Notes: generated by a model not told the origin, from the sequence alone. 10,371 bases of DNA from Opitutia bacterium (GCA_947463395.1 CANHRV010000027.1:1-10371); one strand, 5' to 3'. Shown: positions 1 through 7,884, counted from the stretch's first letter. Numbers and translations: made by a program.

Positions 1-315
1 CAAACCTAGATCGACGATGTTGACGGGTATTTCGGGATCGAAACACTCTCGCAAAGCTTCCCAAACGGATTCAACGTTTAATGGACCTTGATTCGATTTA
101 GCCGATTTCTTTTCCCGATAAATTTGTGCTTCAGGACCCAGTGCCTCGAGATCATTTTCCGCAATACGGAAAAGTCCCAGAGCCGTCCGCACGGTGATTG
201 AATTACCAAGCGCTTGTGTCACGGTAACATCGGTACCTTTTTCCAAAACAACGGTATCCCCCGCGGGAATAAGAGTCGCTTGGCAATCGCGAATTAAGGT
301 GAAGTTTGTCTGCAT
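1..315 (-). CDS. sufT: SufT-like Fe-S cluster assembly protein (MIP18/DUF59 family), 5' part only
   Basis: The reading frame opens with ATG at 315-313 and stays open for 105 codons to the left edge, so the C-terminal part lies outside the window. Residues 1-55 contain LIRDCQATLIPAGDTVVLEKG, then VTVTQALGNSITVRT and a short LFRIAENDLEALG segment, the N-terminal pattern I know from proteins annotated as SufT. Near the edge the MIP18/DUF59 core begins with DPEIPVNIVDLGL. SufT-type proteins are accessory factors for iron-sulfur cluster maturation or transfer in the cytoplasm. It is divergent from argS across 97 bases. A TAGGG lies directly before the ATG, too close for an ideal ribosome site. The family call is firm; the symbol follows family naming and the exact role is inferred. 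Confidence 0.82.
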   Translation of the reverse strand, partial: MQTNFTLIRDCQATLIPAGDTVVLEKGTDVTVTQALGNSITVRTALGLFRIAENDLEALGPEAQIYREKKSAKSNQGPLNVESVWEALRECFDPEIPVNIVDLGL

Positions 316-322
316 GCCCTAA

Positions 323-349
323 AGTTTAAGTTTCGCGACAAAGTGGCAA
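323..349 (-). promoter_or_regulatory. Weak candidate promoter for sufT
   Basis: On the minus strand TTGCCA (349-344, five of six matches to the -35 consensus) is followed after 15 bases by TAAACT (328-323, four of six to the -10 consensus). The 15-base spacer is shorter than ideal. Only seven bases separate the -10-like hexamer from the ATG at 315, so a transcript from here would be nearly leaderless. This is a visual match only; the rest of the 316-412 interval shows a five-base hairpin at 372-386 but no convincing forward promoter for argS. Confidence 0.25.
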
Positions 350-412
350 GCATCGGAGTGAAAGATTGCTTCTTCGCTTGCCGAAGGGGCAGGGTGTCAT
401 AGGGCTTGAGGC

Positions 413-2191
413 ATGCCTGTTTGGTTTAATCCAGCCCGAGAACTCGACGCTTTGCTTCGGAAAGTCGCCCCGCAGGTTGCGGGGCTTGATGCTAATTTTA
501 ATCCCGAACTGCGTCTTTCGGACCCTCGTCACGCTGATTTCCAAGCTAATGGTGTTTTGCCCGCTGCGAAAAAAAGTAAAGCCAACCCCCGTGCCTTAGC
601 CACGGCTCTTTTAGACGCATTGCGTGCTTCTGGTGAGTTGGATGAAAGCCTTATTCAGGCGGAGGTGGCTGGTCCAGGTTTCATTAACTTCAAACTTACT
701 CCATTGGCTTTGGGAGCTTGGTTACGCGAGTATCGCGATGAGTCTAAATGGAGAGCGGGGGCGGCATCGATCATGAAGGGGAAGAAAGTCATTATCGATT
801 ATCCTTCTCCTAATACTGCCAAACAAATGCATGTGGGGCATTTGCGTCCTATCGTTATCGGTGAAGCGGTCGCTCGTTTAATTGAATTTTGTGGAGCAAA
901 ACTCATTCGCGATAACCATATCGGAGATTGGGGAACAAATTTTGGTATTTTAATTTTGGCGATTCGACGTTCGGGATTTGTTTGCGATGCCCAAAGTCCA
1001 ACAGCTCTTGAAGATTTAGAAAGACTCTACAAAGAGGGTAGTGCTTTAACAAAAGCAGATCCCGTTGCGATGGAAGCGGCGCGTGCTGAATTAGCGAAGC
1101 TACAAGCTGGTGACGCAGAGAATCTTGCCCTCTGGCACAAAATCGTCGAAGTCTCGAACGCCGCCTGTCAGCGAATTTATGATCAATTTGGCCTTAAAAC
1201 GGACCTTATCTTAGGTGAATCGTTTTATCGTGATAAGGTAGACCGAGTTTATACCGAATTACAAAAGTGCGGTTTAGCCGAAGAAAGTGAAGGAGCTCTG
1301 GTTGTTTGGCATGATGATGAGCCACGCTTCTCTCGTCATGCTGAAACTAAAATGCCCTTCATCATTCGTAAAAAAGACGGATCGTCGAATTACGCTTCAA
1401 CTGATTTAGCGACTCTTCTCTATCGTTGGGAAAATTTTCAGGCTGAAGAAATTGTTTATGTCACGGATGGTCGCCAACAAGATCACTTTCAGCAACTTTT
1501 CCGCACAGGGGAAAAATGGTTTGCCGCCACGCAACGTCCCTTGCCCCGTCTGCGTCACGTGTGGTTTGGAACGATTCTGGGCGAAGATGGTAAAGCGATA
1601 AAAACCAAGTCAGGCGATCCTGTCCGTTTGCAGTCTCTCATTGATGAAGCGACGGAGCGTGCTTTTGTTGCTGTCTCCTCCAAGAGCCCCGATTTACCTG
1701 AGGCCGAGCGACATGCCATTGCGAGAGCGATTGGCATTGCCGCTCTCCGCTATGCTGATTTGGCGTCAAATCGCACCATGGATTACGCTTTCTCGTGGGA
1801 GAAATTGCTAGCTTTTGAAGGTAATACGGCTCCATACTTGCTTTATGCGGTGGTTCGAGTGCGATCCATTTTTCGCAAAAATAATCTCGAGGTTGGTCAA
1901 GGTGAAGAAGGGGCTTCGAATCCTGAAACACCAACCGAAATTGCTTTAGCCCGAAAACTCTTGGGCTTCACCAATGCTCTTGATCAAGCACTTGATGATT
2001 TGCGTCCGCATCACCTTTGCACTTACCTGCATGAGTTGGCGGCCGCTTATGGAGCTTTTTATGCCGCTGATACGGTTAACGTCGATCAGCCTGACGTTCG
2101 GGCGCGTCGATTGATGCTTTGTTCGCGAACTTGTTCGATTTTAGAAACAGGGTTGCGTTTGCTAGCTATCAATCCTGTTCAACGAATGTAA
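413..2191 (+). CDS. argS: Arginyl-tRNA synthetase
   Basis: The 592-residue product charges tRNA-Arg with arginine using ATP in the cytoplasm, and its length is normal for the bacterial enzyme. The N-terminal Add1-type domain (about 1-110) recognises the tRNA D-loop in known members. The class I catalytic core follows, with the HIGH-type motif HVGH at 140-143 inside SPNTAKQMHVGHLRP, the family-specific GDWGTNFG at 171-178, and a degenerate KMSKS loop GKAIKTKSGDPVRL at 393-406, normal for many ArgS. ALRYADLASNRTMDY and FEGNTAPYLLYA lead into the all-helical DALR anticodon-binding domain, which ends in LRLLAINPVQRM. The ATG at 413 matches the family N-terminus; GAGG lies very close to it and AGGGC at 401-405 is the better-placed ribosome site. 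The next gene starts three bases after the stop, suggesting co-transcription. Several antisense reading frames inside it are shadows. Confidence 0.98.
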   Translation: MPVWFNPARELDALLRKVAPQVAGLDANFNPELRLSDPRHADFQANGVLPAAKKSKANPRALATALLDALRASGELDESLIQAEVAGPGFINFKLTPLALGAWLREYRDESKWRAGAASIMKGKKVIIDYPSPNTAKQMHVGHLRPIVIGEAVARLIEFCGAKLIRDNHIGDWGTNFGILILAIRRSGFVCDAQSPTALEDLERLYKEGSALTKADPVAMEAARAELAKLQAGDAENLALWHKIVEVSNAACQRIYDQFGLKTDLILGESFYRDKVDRVYTELQKCGLAEESEGALVVWHDDEPRFSRHAETKMPFIIRKKDGSSNYASTDLATLLYRWENFQAEEIVYVTDGRQQDHFQQLFRTGEKWFAATQRPLPRLRHVWFGTILGEDGKAIKTKSGDPVRLQSLIDEATERAFVAVSSKSPDLPEAERHAIARAIGIAALRYADLASNRTMDYAFSWEKLLAFEGNTAPYLLYAVVRVRSIFRKNNLEVGQGEEGASNPETPTEIALARKLLGFTNALDQALDDLRPHHLCTYLHELAAAYGAFYAADTVNVDQPDVRARRLMLCSRTCSILETGLRLLAINPVQRM

Positions 2192-2194
2192 GTT

Positions 2195-2599
2195 ATGAAG
2201 ACGGAAAAAGCGATGCCAGTAACTCGCCTTGATGTTCTTCGCCGTGGAGTGGTCGGGTGTTGTCCTAATTGTGGTCGTCGCTCTCTGCTGCAATCTTGGT
2301 TTCGATTACGTCCTTCTTGTCAGACTTGCGGAATGGCACTCGCTAAATCCTCGGGCTTTTATTCGGGGACAACTTCGATTGGTTATGTCGCCTCGATTCT
2401 TTTCATCATCATCCCTCTTTGCTTTCTGGTGACTTTTAAAATCGTTTCCGTTGTGCAGGCTGTCTTATTGGGCATCGGAGGAACCTTTCTCTTTATGCTC
2501 GGCCTTTATCCCTTGATGCTTTGTTGGATGGTGATGGCTTATTATGTGGCACTACCTGAGGAATTGCCCGCTAATGAGGGTTTTACACCACCTCATTAA
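2195..2599 (+). CDS. DUF983 family membrane protein with zinc-ribbon-like N-terminus
   Basis: The 134-residue product has the DUF983 layout: a basic start (VLRRGVVG), two cysteine pairs (CPNC at 23-26 with an extra Cys22, and CQTC at 42-45) resembling a small zinc ribbon, then two hydrophobic stretches (about 62-82 and 87-118) that should span the inner membrane, and a short acidic tail. The function of DUF983 proteins is not established, and none is claimed here. It starts three bases after the argS stop, so it probably shares that transcript. A second in-frame ATG at 2213 (Met7), with GGAA six bases upstream, is a reasonable alternative start; either leaves the cysteine pairs intact. The family call is based on motif pattern and size. 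Confidence 0.85.
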   Translation: MKTEKAMPVTRLDVLRRGVVGCCPNCGRRSLLQSWFRLRPSCQTCGMALAKSSGFYSGTTSIGYVASILFIIIPLCFLVTFKIVSVVQAVLLGIGGTFLFMLGLYPLMLCWMVMAYYVALPEELPANEGFTPPH

Positions 2600-2616
2600 G
2601 TCCAAGGCCTGCATTC

Positions 2617-2646
2617 TTGACACGTATCTTCTTATCAAGATACATT
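2617..2646 (+). promoter_or_regulatory. Candidate metF promoter with overlapping inverted repeats
   Basis: A perfect -35 consensus TTGACA lies at 2617-2622. After an 18-base spacer TACATT (2641-2646) is a four-of-six -10 match. Between and over these elements lie two interleaved palindromes: GTATCTT (2624-2630) with AAGATAC (2637-2643), and TATCAA (2633-2638) with TTGATA (2645-2650), each with a six-base gap. This is the geometry of a repressor operator placed on a promoter. The start would fall near 2653, at the metF ATG. The binding protein is unknown, and no regulator gene is present in the window. Confidence 0.5.
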
Positions 2647-2653
2647 GATATAT

Positions 2654-3532
2654 ATGAATAAAGAAGAGTTCCTAGCCCGTTTGCGAGCTCCGCACCGTCC
2701 CACGGTTTCGGTGGAATTCTTTCCGCCCAAAACCAAAGAAGATGGGCAGTTGATGTTGAAAACAGCGAAAGCTCTTCAGCCCTTCGGAATTGATTTTGCT
2801 TCCATAACTTATGGCGCAGGTGGTTCGGACCGTTCAACGGTTTTGGAATATGGACAGCAACTCGTGGCGGCTGGTTTTCCGCTGATTGCTCACTTAACTT
2901 GCGTTGGACATAGTCGAGCCGAGTTAGATGAGATTATTAATAAATATGATTCGGCAGGCTTCTCTGGCATTTTAGCTTTACGAGGTGATCCACCCAAAGG
3001 TCAAAAAGAGTTTATCGCACATCCCGAGGGATTTGCTCATGCGTTTGGTTTGGTGCAGTTAATTCAGCAAATTCATCCGCATCGCTTTGCTATTGGCGTT
3101 GCCGGTTTTCCCGAGCGTCACCCCAACTCACCCGATGATCTTTCCGATATTCGTCACCTCGCTGGTAAAGTTTCGGCGGGAGCGGATTTTGTTACCACGC
3201 AACTTTTCTTAGATAATGAGGATTATTTTCGCTTCGTTGAGCGAGCGCGAGCCGCGGGAGTGGTAGCACCTATCTTACCTGGAATCATGCCCGTTCTTTC
3301 GTTAAAGCAAGCCCGTCGCTTTTGTGGTTTTTGTCAGGCAAAAATCCCTGCCACTTTAGAAGCTGAACTTTTGGCCTGCGGAGACGATGAAGAAGCTCAG
3401 CGAAAAGTGGGAGTCTCATGGGCGGTTCGTCAAATTCGCGGTTTACTCGCTCGTGGTGTACCTGGTTATCACGTTTATATCCTTAATCGTTCGCAGTCGG
3501 CGATTGAGTTATTTACTCAATTAAGACGCTAG
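2654..3532 (+). CDS. metF: 5,10-methylenetetrahydrofolate reductase
   Basis: This FAD enzyme reduces 5,10-methylene-THF to 5-methyl-THF, the methyl donor for methionine synthesis, in the cytoplasm. The 292-residue product has the TIM-barrel signature: VEFFPPK at about 20-26 with the catalytic Glu21, YGAGGS at 53-58, HLTC at 80-83, ALRGDPP at 108-114 in the flavin/folate site, FPERHP at 152-157, GADFVTTQLFLD at 176-187 and LPGIMP at 208-213. Length matches bacterial MetF (about 290-300). The frame can be opened nine bases earlier with TTG at 2645, but ATG at 2654 gives the usual N-terminus and is preferred. No Shine-Dalgarno sequence is visible; the upstream promoter would yield a leaderless message. 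It follows the DUF983 gene by 54 bases and is probably separately controlled. Confidence 0.97.
   Translation: MNKEEFLARLRAPHRPTVSVEFFPPKTKEDGQLMLKTAKALQPFGIDFASITYGAGGSDRSTVLEYGQQLVAAGFPLIAHLTCVGHSRAELDEIINKYDSAGFSGILALRGDPPKGQKEFIAHPEGFAHAFGLVQLIQQIHPHRFAIGVAGFPERHPNSPDDLSDIRHLAGKVSAGADFVTTQLFLDNEDYFRFVERARAAGVVAPILPGIMPVLSLKQARRFCGFCQAKIPATLEAELLACGDDEEAQRKVGVSWAVRQIRGLLARGVPGYHVYILNRSQSAIELFTQLRR
3503..3521 (+). repeat. Perfect 7-bp inverted repeat at the 3' end of metF
   Basis: ATTGAGT (3503-3509) and ACTCAAT (3515-3521) form a perfect seven-base stem with a five-base loop, ending nine bases before the metF stop codon. No T-run follows, so it is not a standard intrinsic terminator. It lies in coding sequence and may be chance, or it may stabilise the message end. 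Confidence 0.3.
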
Positions 3533-3555
3533 GTTGATTTGACTTACGGATTGCT

Positions 3556-3585
3556 GAGAAGAAGGCGAAGGCTCAAATTCTTCTC
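3556..3585 (+). promoter_or_regulatory. Hairpin abutting the MFS transporter start codon
   Basis: GAGAAGAA (3556-3563) and TTCTTCTC (3578-3585) are exact reverse complements and would form an eight-base stem with a 14-base loop. The stem ends immediately before the GTG start at 3586. The only purine-rich ribosome-site-like stretch, AGAAGAAGG, is inside the 5' arm, so folding would mask it. No T-run follows, so this is not an ordinary metF terminator. The role is inferred. Confidence 0.35.
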
Positions 3586-4875
3586 GTGCAGGGTCCCCCA
3601 ACATTGCGAAAGTTTGATTTTAAAGCGGCTATCGCTTGGTCGCTTTATGATTTTGCGAATACGGGTTTTGCTATGGTGGTTTTGGCTCTGATTTGGCCAC
3701 AGATGTTTCACCATGTTTGGGGTGTTGGATTAGATCATCAGACCGAATCGATTGTTTTTAAGCTTACGCAGGCATTGCCTTGCTTAGTCATCTTTTTCCT
3801 CGCTCCTTTTTTAGGACAGCTGGCTGAAAGAGGGCGTTTTCGAGCTCAAGCCTTGCGATTCTCCGTGGTCATCGGGGCGATTTTGACGATGATGCTTTCC
3901 TGGGTTCCTGCCCAAGAATGGTTTCTCTCGGCTTTGCTATACGCAATGGCTGCGGTCGCTTTTTTTAGTGCGAGCACTTTTTACGATTCGATGATTGTCG
4001 ATTGTGCACCGATAGGGCGACGACATTTGTTGAGTGGCATTGCTTATGCTTCAGGGTTTGTCGCTGGTTTTCTCATTCTCATCCTGCTGGCCTTGGGTTT
4101 ATTTTCAGGTCCTGATTTACGCTGGATTTATTTGGCGGCAGGATTGTGGTGGTTAATTTTTTCTTTTCCGCTCTTGTTGTTTTCTTTTCCAAGACAGGAG
4201 CCAGCTGTACGTATTACTTGGGTATCCGCTTTGCAAAATACCTTAGCGACGGGCAAAGAGTTATGGGCAGATGCTCGCGTTCGTTGGTTTCTCTGTGCTT
4301 ATATTTTTTATATCGACGGAGTTCATGCGGTCAAAACCTCGGCGGCTCACTTTGGAGCGGTTTTGGGTTTTGGATCCTCTGACTTAGTGAAAGCTTTTTT
4401 GGTCGTCCAAGTCATCGGCATTCCTGCTGCCTTAGCTTTTGGTTGGTTGGGTTCTCGTTGGGGTGCAGTAAGAATGATTGGGGTGGCCCTTTTGGGCTAC
4501 ATTCTGCTCACCCTTTGGGGGTCTCAAATTAGTCCAGGAAATATTAGTTTGAGTGGAATATCTTTTCCTTCGGTTTGGCTCATTGCGGGCGGTGTGGGAT
4601 TAGTGCAAGGCGGCGTCCAAGCGCTGAGCCGTTCCTATTTTGCTGAACTCGTTCCGCCAGGTCGTGAAATCGTTTACTTCGGCTTTTATAGTATGATGGG
4701 TAAGTTTGCCGCGTTTCTCGGACCTCTGCTGGGTGCGATAGCGGGCTGGCTTTTTACGAATGCAGGCGATGAGACATCGACCGAACGCGCGGGCTTTGCC
4801 TCATTTGCTCTACTTTTCTTTGTCGGACTTATTTTACTCTTCAAAACACAACGAGTAAAAAAACTTAAACCGTAG
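3586..4875 (+). CDS. UMF1-family (Atg22-like) major facilitator transporter
   Basis: The 429-residue product is a polytopic inner-membrane protein with about 12 hydrophobic segments. It carries motifs of the UMF1/Atg22-like branch of the MFS: AWSLYDFANTGF at 17-28, FYIDGVHAVKT at about 241-251, and the strongly conserved GGVQALSRSYFAELVPPGRE at 342-361 followed by YFGFYSMMGKFAAFLGP. Bacterial substrates of this branch are not established; yeast Atg22 exports amino acids from the vacuole, which is only a weak hint here. The start is GTG at 3586; no in-frame ATG or GTG appears just upstream, and TTG at 3604 (residue 7), preceded by AGGG, is an alternative. It follows metF by 53 bases and probably reads through from it. 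Its last 11 bases overlap the end of gcvP on the other strand. Confidence 0.9.
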   Translation: MQGPPTLRKFDFKAAIAWSLYDFANTGFAMVVLALIWPQMFHHVWGVGLDHQTESIVFKLTQALPCLVIFFLAPFLGQLAERGRFRAQALRFSVVIGAILTMMLSWVPAQEWFLSALLYAMAAVAFFSASTFYDSMIVDCAPIGRRHLLSGIAYASGFVAGFLILILLALGLFSGPDLRWIYLAAGLWWLIFSFPLLLFSFPRQEPAVRITWVSALQNTLATGKELWADARVRWFLCAYIFYIDGVHAVKTSAAHFGAVLGFGSSDLVKAFLVVQVIGIPAALAFGWLGSRWGAVRMIGVALLGYILLTLWGSQISPGNISLSGISFPSVWLIAGGVGLVQGGVQALSRSYFAELVPPGREIVYFGFYSMMGKFAAFLGPLLGAIAGWLFTNAGDETSTERAGFASFALLFFVGLILLFKTQRVKKLKP

Positions 4876-7849
4876 CGAGAATTCGCTCCTGAATTTCTTT
4901 TACGGGCATTTGATTGAGCAAAGTCGGGGAAAGACGATTGGGATTAATCACGGGCAGAGATTGTAGGTGCTCGCTTAGGATGAGACCGCGATTAGCGGCG
5001 ACTTCATCCACTCGGTCAACGGGAGTGAATCGTGGAGCGGATTGAAGCACTTCAGGACGTGTTCGAACGAGTTCGCCAATCGCTATCACGGCTTCGGCAA
5101 AGCGATCCAATTCCTCCTTGGTGTAGGATTCGGTCGGTTCAATCATTAGCCCAAACACTTCAGGGAAAGCGACGGTGGGGGCGTGGAAACCAAAGTCGAG
5201 GAAGAGTTTGCCAACGCGGGCGATAATGGAGGCCTTAGGAATTCCTGAGGCTTCAATGCGTTTAAAATCTTCATCAGCCAGAGTGAGAATAAACTCGTGC
5301 ATTCGAGGCACGTTGTTGGCTGCAGCGGGGAGAGAAGGGAAGTGTGATTTGAGTCGTGAATAGAGATAGCGACTGGCCAGAACGGACATTGCGGACATGC
5401 GTTGAACTCCTTCGCGACCGAGGCGTTGCAAGTAAGTGTAGACTCTTACTTTGTGAGCAAAATTTCCCCAGTGACGGTGGAAAGATCCGATACTGTGTCT
5501 TGGGCGAACAGGAACGAAGCGGTCACCTTGTTTCTGAATTTGGTAACCAGGCAAGAAGTCGACGAGTTTCTCGGAAACCGCCACGATGCCATCTCCAGGA
5601 CCTCCTCCTCCATGTGGCACTGTCCATGTTTTATGCAAATTATTGTGCACAGCATCAACTCCAAGGGCTTGGAGGTTCACCCATCCTGCAATGGCGTTCA
5701 TGTTTGCTCCGTCCATATAGACCAAGCCACCTGCTTGATGGATTGCATCGGCCATGCGCTTAAAATCTGTTTCGAAAACGCCTGAGGTATTGGGGTTGGT
5801 AACCATCATTCCCGCAATACGCGGACCGAATTCACGAATTTTGGCATCGAAGTCTGCTTGGTCAACTCGACCATCGGGAGACGATTTCAGGATAACAATT
5901 CCTGAAGGTGCACCGTCCTCACGTCGACGATTAATATAACCAGCTGTGGTAGCGGTCGCGAAATTAGTACCGTGTGCGCTCGAGGGGATGAGAATGATAT
6001 CTCGTTGGGTTTGACCGCGGTGTTGATGGTAAGCTTGGAAGAGTTTTAGGCCAACGAGCTCACCTTGAGCTCCTGCCACGGGTTGGGTGGTAACCCCTGG
6101 TAGACCAGTAATTTTTTGGAACCACTCTTGAATTTGCCAAAGTAATTCGAGAGAACCTTGGGCGTCATCGATGGGTGCTTGAGGGTGTAGGCTGGTGAAG
6201 CCAGATAAGCTAGCGGCCCAATCATTGAGGTGAGGGTTGTACTTCATTGTACACGAACCCAAAGGGAAACATCCCGTGTCGGGTGACACATTTAATTCAC
6301 CCAGTTTCGTGTAGTAATCTTTTAACTCTTTGAGTGCAAATGTCGGGAGACCTACTGCATTTTTTCGAAGTAAGTGAGCGGGTATTTCAGGGAGAGTGAA
6401 AGTTCCCTGCGCTCGACCATAAAGTTTTTCGAAAAAGGCGACGAGTTTATCGGCATCGGCCTGACTTTGAATATCGCTACAGGAAATTTTCAGTAATGAA
6501 CAACCGCAGGGGGTTCGTCCCGTGATATCAACCCCGACATGTAAACCGACTTCTCTGCCTTTCGCGATTACGGCTGCCGCAGGCTCGGGGAGCATGAGAC
6601 TGAATTCATTCCAGAAAGCTTGTTTAGCGTAACAAATTTTTAATCCAGGAATGACCCCCAGTTTGGTGGCTATGGCCTGAGCGTGCTCGCGACCTGCTTG
6701 GCAACTTGCAGCCATTCCTTTTTCACCTCGAGCGAGAATCGCCGCACCTGCAATCGTGGCGATAAAGGCTTGGTTGGAGCAGATATTCGAGGTCGCTTTG
6801 TCTTTACGAATGTGTTGCTCACGGGTCGACATCACCATGACGATGCAATCTCGGCCAGCATTGTCTTTGGCTTTACCAACAAATCGACCTGGGGTCTCAC
6901 GCACTTCGTTCTTTTTCTCGGTGTTATGTCTGACGGCAAAAATTCCCAACCCGGGTCCACCGAAATTAGCTCCAATGGCTAAGTGTTGTCCTTCACCGAC
7001 AATGATATCGGCTCCACTACGACCATACTGTGCTGGCGCTTTCAGTCCCCCTGTCGCCAAGAGCATCGGGTCGATGACTGCGATCGATTTTACTTGGTGC
7101 TCAGCACAAATGTCGGTCAAAGCGTCGACATCTTCTAAAAGTCCCAAATGATTAACTTGAGGGAAAATGACGGCCGCGACCTTACCCGGATGCTTTTGAA
7201 TATATTGAGCAATCGCTGCGGCCTGAATCCGACCCGTTTCTTCATCAGGGACGATGAATTCACATTTTACAGAAGTGTGGGCGGTGTGCGTTTTTAAAAC
7301 CTCGATATCTTGTGGAAGTAAAGTACCAGCGACTAAGACGGTATTGGCTTCGGCTTCAGACATGCGAACCGCACAAACGGCTGCTTCAAAGAGTGCACTG
7401 GCACGATCGTAGAGAGAGGAATTGACCGCTTCAAAACCAGTGAGTTGTGCAAGAGTCGATTGGTAAATCCAATGGGTGATGAGAGTGCCTTGCGAGCGTT
7501 CCGGTTGGTAGGGTGTATAGGAAGTCGTGAGATTGCGAATGGAGCAAACATGGCTCACGATTTCATGAGTTTGATAGACTTGTAATCCGTCGCCGATGAA
7601 ACTCGTTTTAATTTCATTTTTCTGGGCTAAGTCCGCCATGCGTTGAGCCAACGCTTGATATTCAAGTTCAATTGGTAAATCGAGGGGCCCAGAAAATTTC
7701 ACATCAGGAGCAATGTGTTGGTACATTTCCGAGAAATTGTTAGCACCAATCGCTTTAAACATGCTTTGAATATCTTGGTCACTGGCAGGGATATAGTGAC
7801 GAGAAAGTTCGCGGCTTATTTTCGCTGGGTCGTAGGGCAGTTGAACCAT
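4865..7849 (-). CDS. gcvP: Glycine dehydrogenase (decarboxylating), fused GcvPA-GcvPB
   Basis: This is the PLP-dependent P-protein of the glycine cleavage system, which decarboxylates glycine and passes the aminomethyl group to the lipoyl arm of GcvH. The 994-residue chain has two homologous halves. Residues 1-475 resemble the separate GcvPA subunit (YIPASDQDIQSMFKAIG at 19-35, SYTPYQPERSQGTL at 110-123). Residues about 485-955 resemble GcvPB: FPLGSCTMKYNPHLNDW at 528-544, SAHGTN at 624-629, TNPNT at 684-688, YMDGAN at 711-716, the PLP lysine K740 in HNNLHKTW, HGGGGPGDG at 746-754 and LMIEPTES at 901-908. KYNP is the subunit-type form, whereas one-chain GcvP usually has KLN. A tail of about 40 residues follows. 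ATG at 7849 gives the expected N-terminus without a visible ribosome site. The gcvT and gcvH genes are not in the window. Confidence 0.97.
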   Translation of the reverse strand: MVQLPYDPAKISRELSRHYIPASDQDIQSMFKAIGANNFSEMYQHIAPDVKFSGPLDLPIELEYQALAQRMADLAQKNEIKTSFIGDGLQVYQTHEIVSHVCSIRNLTTSYTPYQPERSQGTLITHWIYQSTLAQLTGFEAVNSSLYDRASALFEAAVCAVRMSEAEANTVLVAGTLLPQDIEVLKTHTAHTSVKCEFIVPDEETGRIQAAAIAQYIQKHPGKVAAVIFPQVNHLGLLEDVDALTDICAEHQVKSIAVIDPMLLATGGLKAPAQYGRSGADIIVGEGQHLAIGANFGGPGLGIFAVRHNTEKKNEVRETPGRFVGKAKDNAGRDCIVMVMSTREQHIRKDKATSNICSNQAFIATIAGAAILARGEKGMAASCQAGREHAQAIATKLGVIPGLKICYAKQAFWNEFSLMLPEPAAAVIAKGREVGLHVGVDITGRTPCGCSLLKISCSDIQSQADADKLVAFFEKLYGRAQGTFTLPEIPAHLLRKNAVGLPTFALKELKDYYTKLGELNVSPDTGCFPLGSCTMKYNPHLNDWAASLSGFTSLHPQAPIDDAQGSLELLWQIQEWFQKITGLPGVTTQPVAGAQGELVGLKLFQAYHQHRGQTQRDIILIPSSAHGTNFATATTAGYINRRREDGAPSGIVILKSSPDGRVDQADFDAKIREFGPRIAGMMVTNPNTSGVFETDFKRMADAIHQAGGLVYMDGANMNAIAGWVNLQALGVDAVHNNLHKTWTVPHGGGGPGDGIVAVSEKLVDFLPGYQIQKQGDRFVPVRPRHSIGSFHRHWGNFAHKVRVYTYLQRLGREGVQRMSAMSVLASRYLYSRLKSHFPSLPAAANNVPRMHEFILTLADEDFKRIEASGIPKASIIARVGKLFLDFGFHAPTVAFPEVFGLMIEPTESYTKEELDRFAEAVIAIGELVRTRPEVLQSAPRFTPVDRVDEVAANRGLILSEHLQSLPVINPNRLSPTLLNQMPVKEIQERILATV

Positions 7850-7856
7850 AGAGAAA

Positions 7857-7884
7857 TTGATAAAAGCAAGTTACGGTATCGCAA
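7857..7884 (-). promoter_or_regulatory. Weak candidate promoter directly before gcvP
   Basis: On the minus strand TTGCGA (7884-7879) and TATCAA (7862-7857) lie 16 bases apart, each matching four of six consensus positions. Seven bases follow before the ATG, again giving a nearly leaderless message. There is no Shine-Dalgarno sequence in front of gcvP, which agrees with this reading but does not prove it. Confidence 0.25.

Noticed and set aside
393..406. Ribosome site or promoter for argS
   Set aside because: GGGCAGGG and TGTCAT are suggestive, but no -35 partner at proper spacing was found, so no promoter is called.
3533..3585. Intrinsic terminator after metF
   Set aside because: A stem is present but is followed by the GTG start and G-rich sequence, not by a T-run.
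5356..5785. Two forward reading frames of 127-135 codons inside gcvP
   Set aside because: They are antisense to a strongly conserved part of gcvP, show no recognisable domain, and their composition follows from the codons of the real gene.
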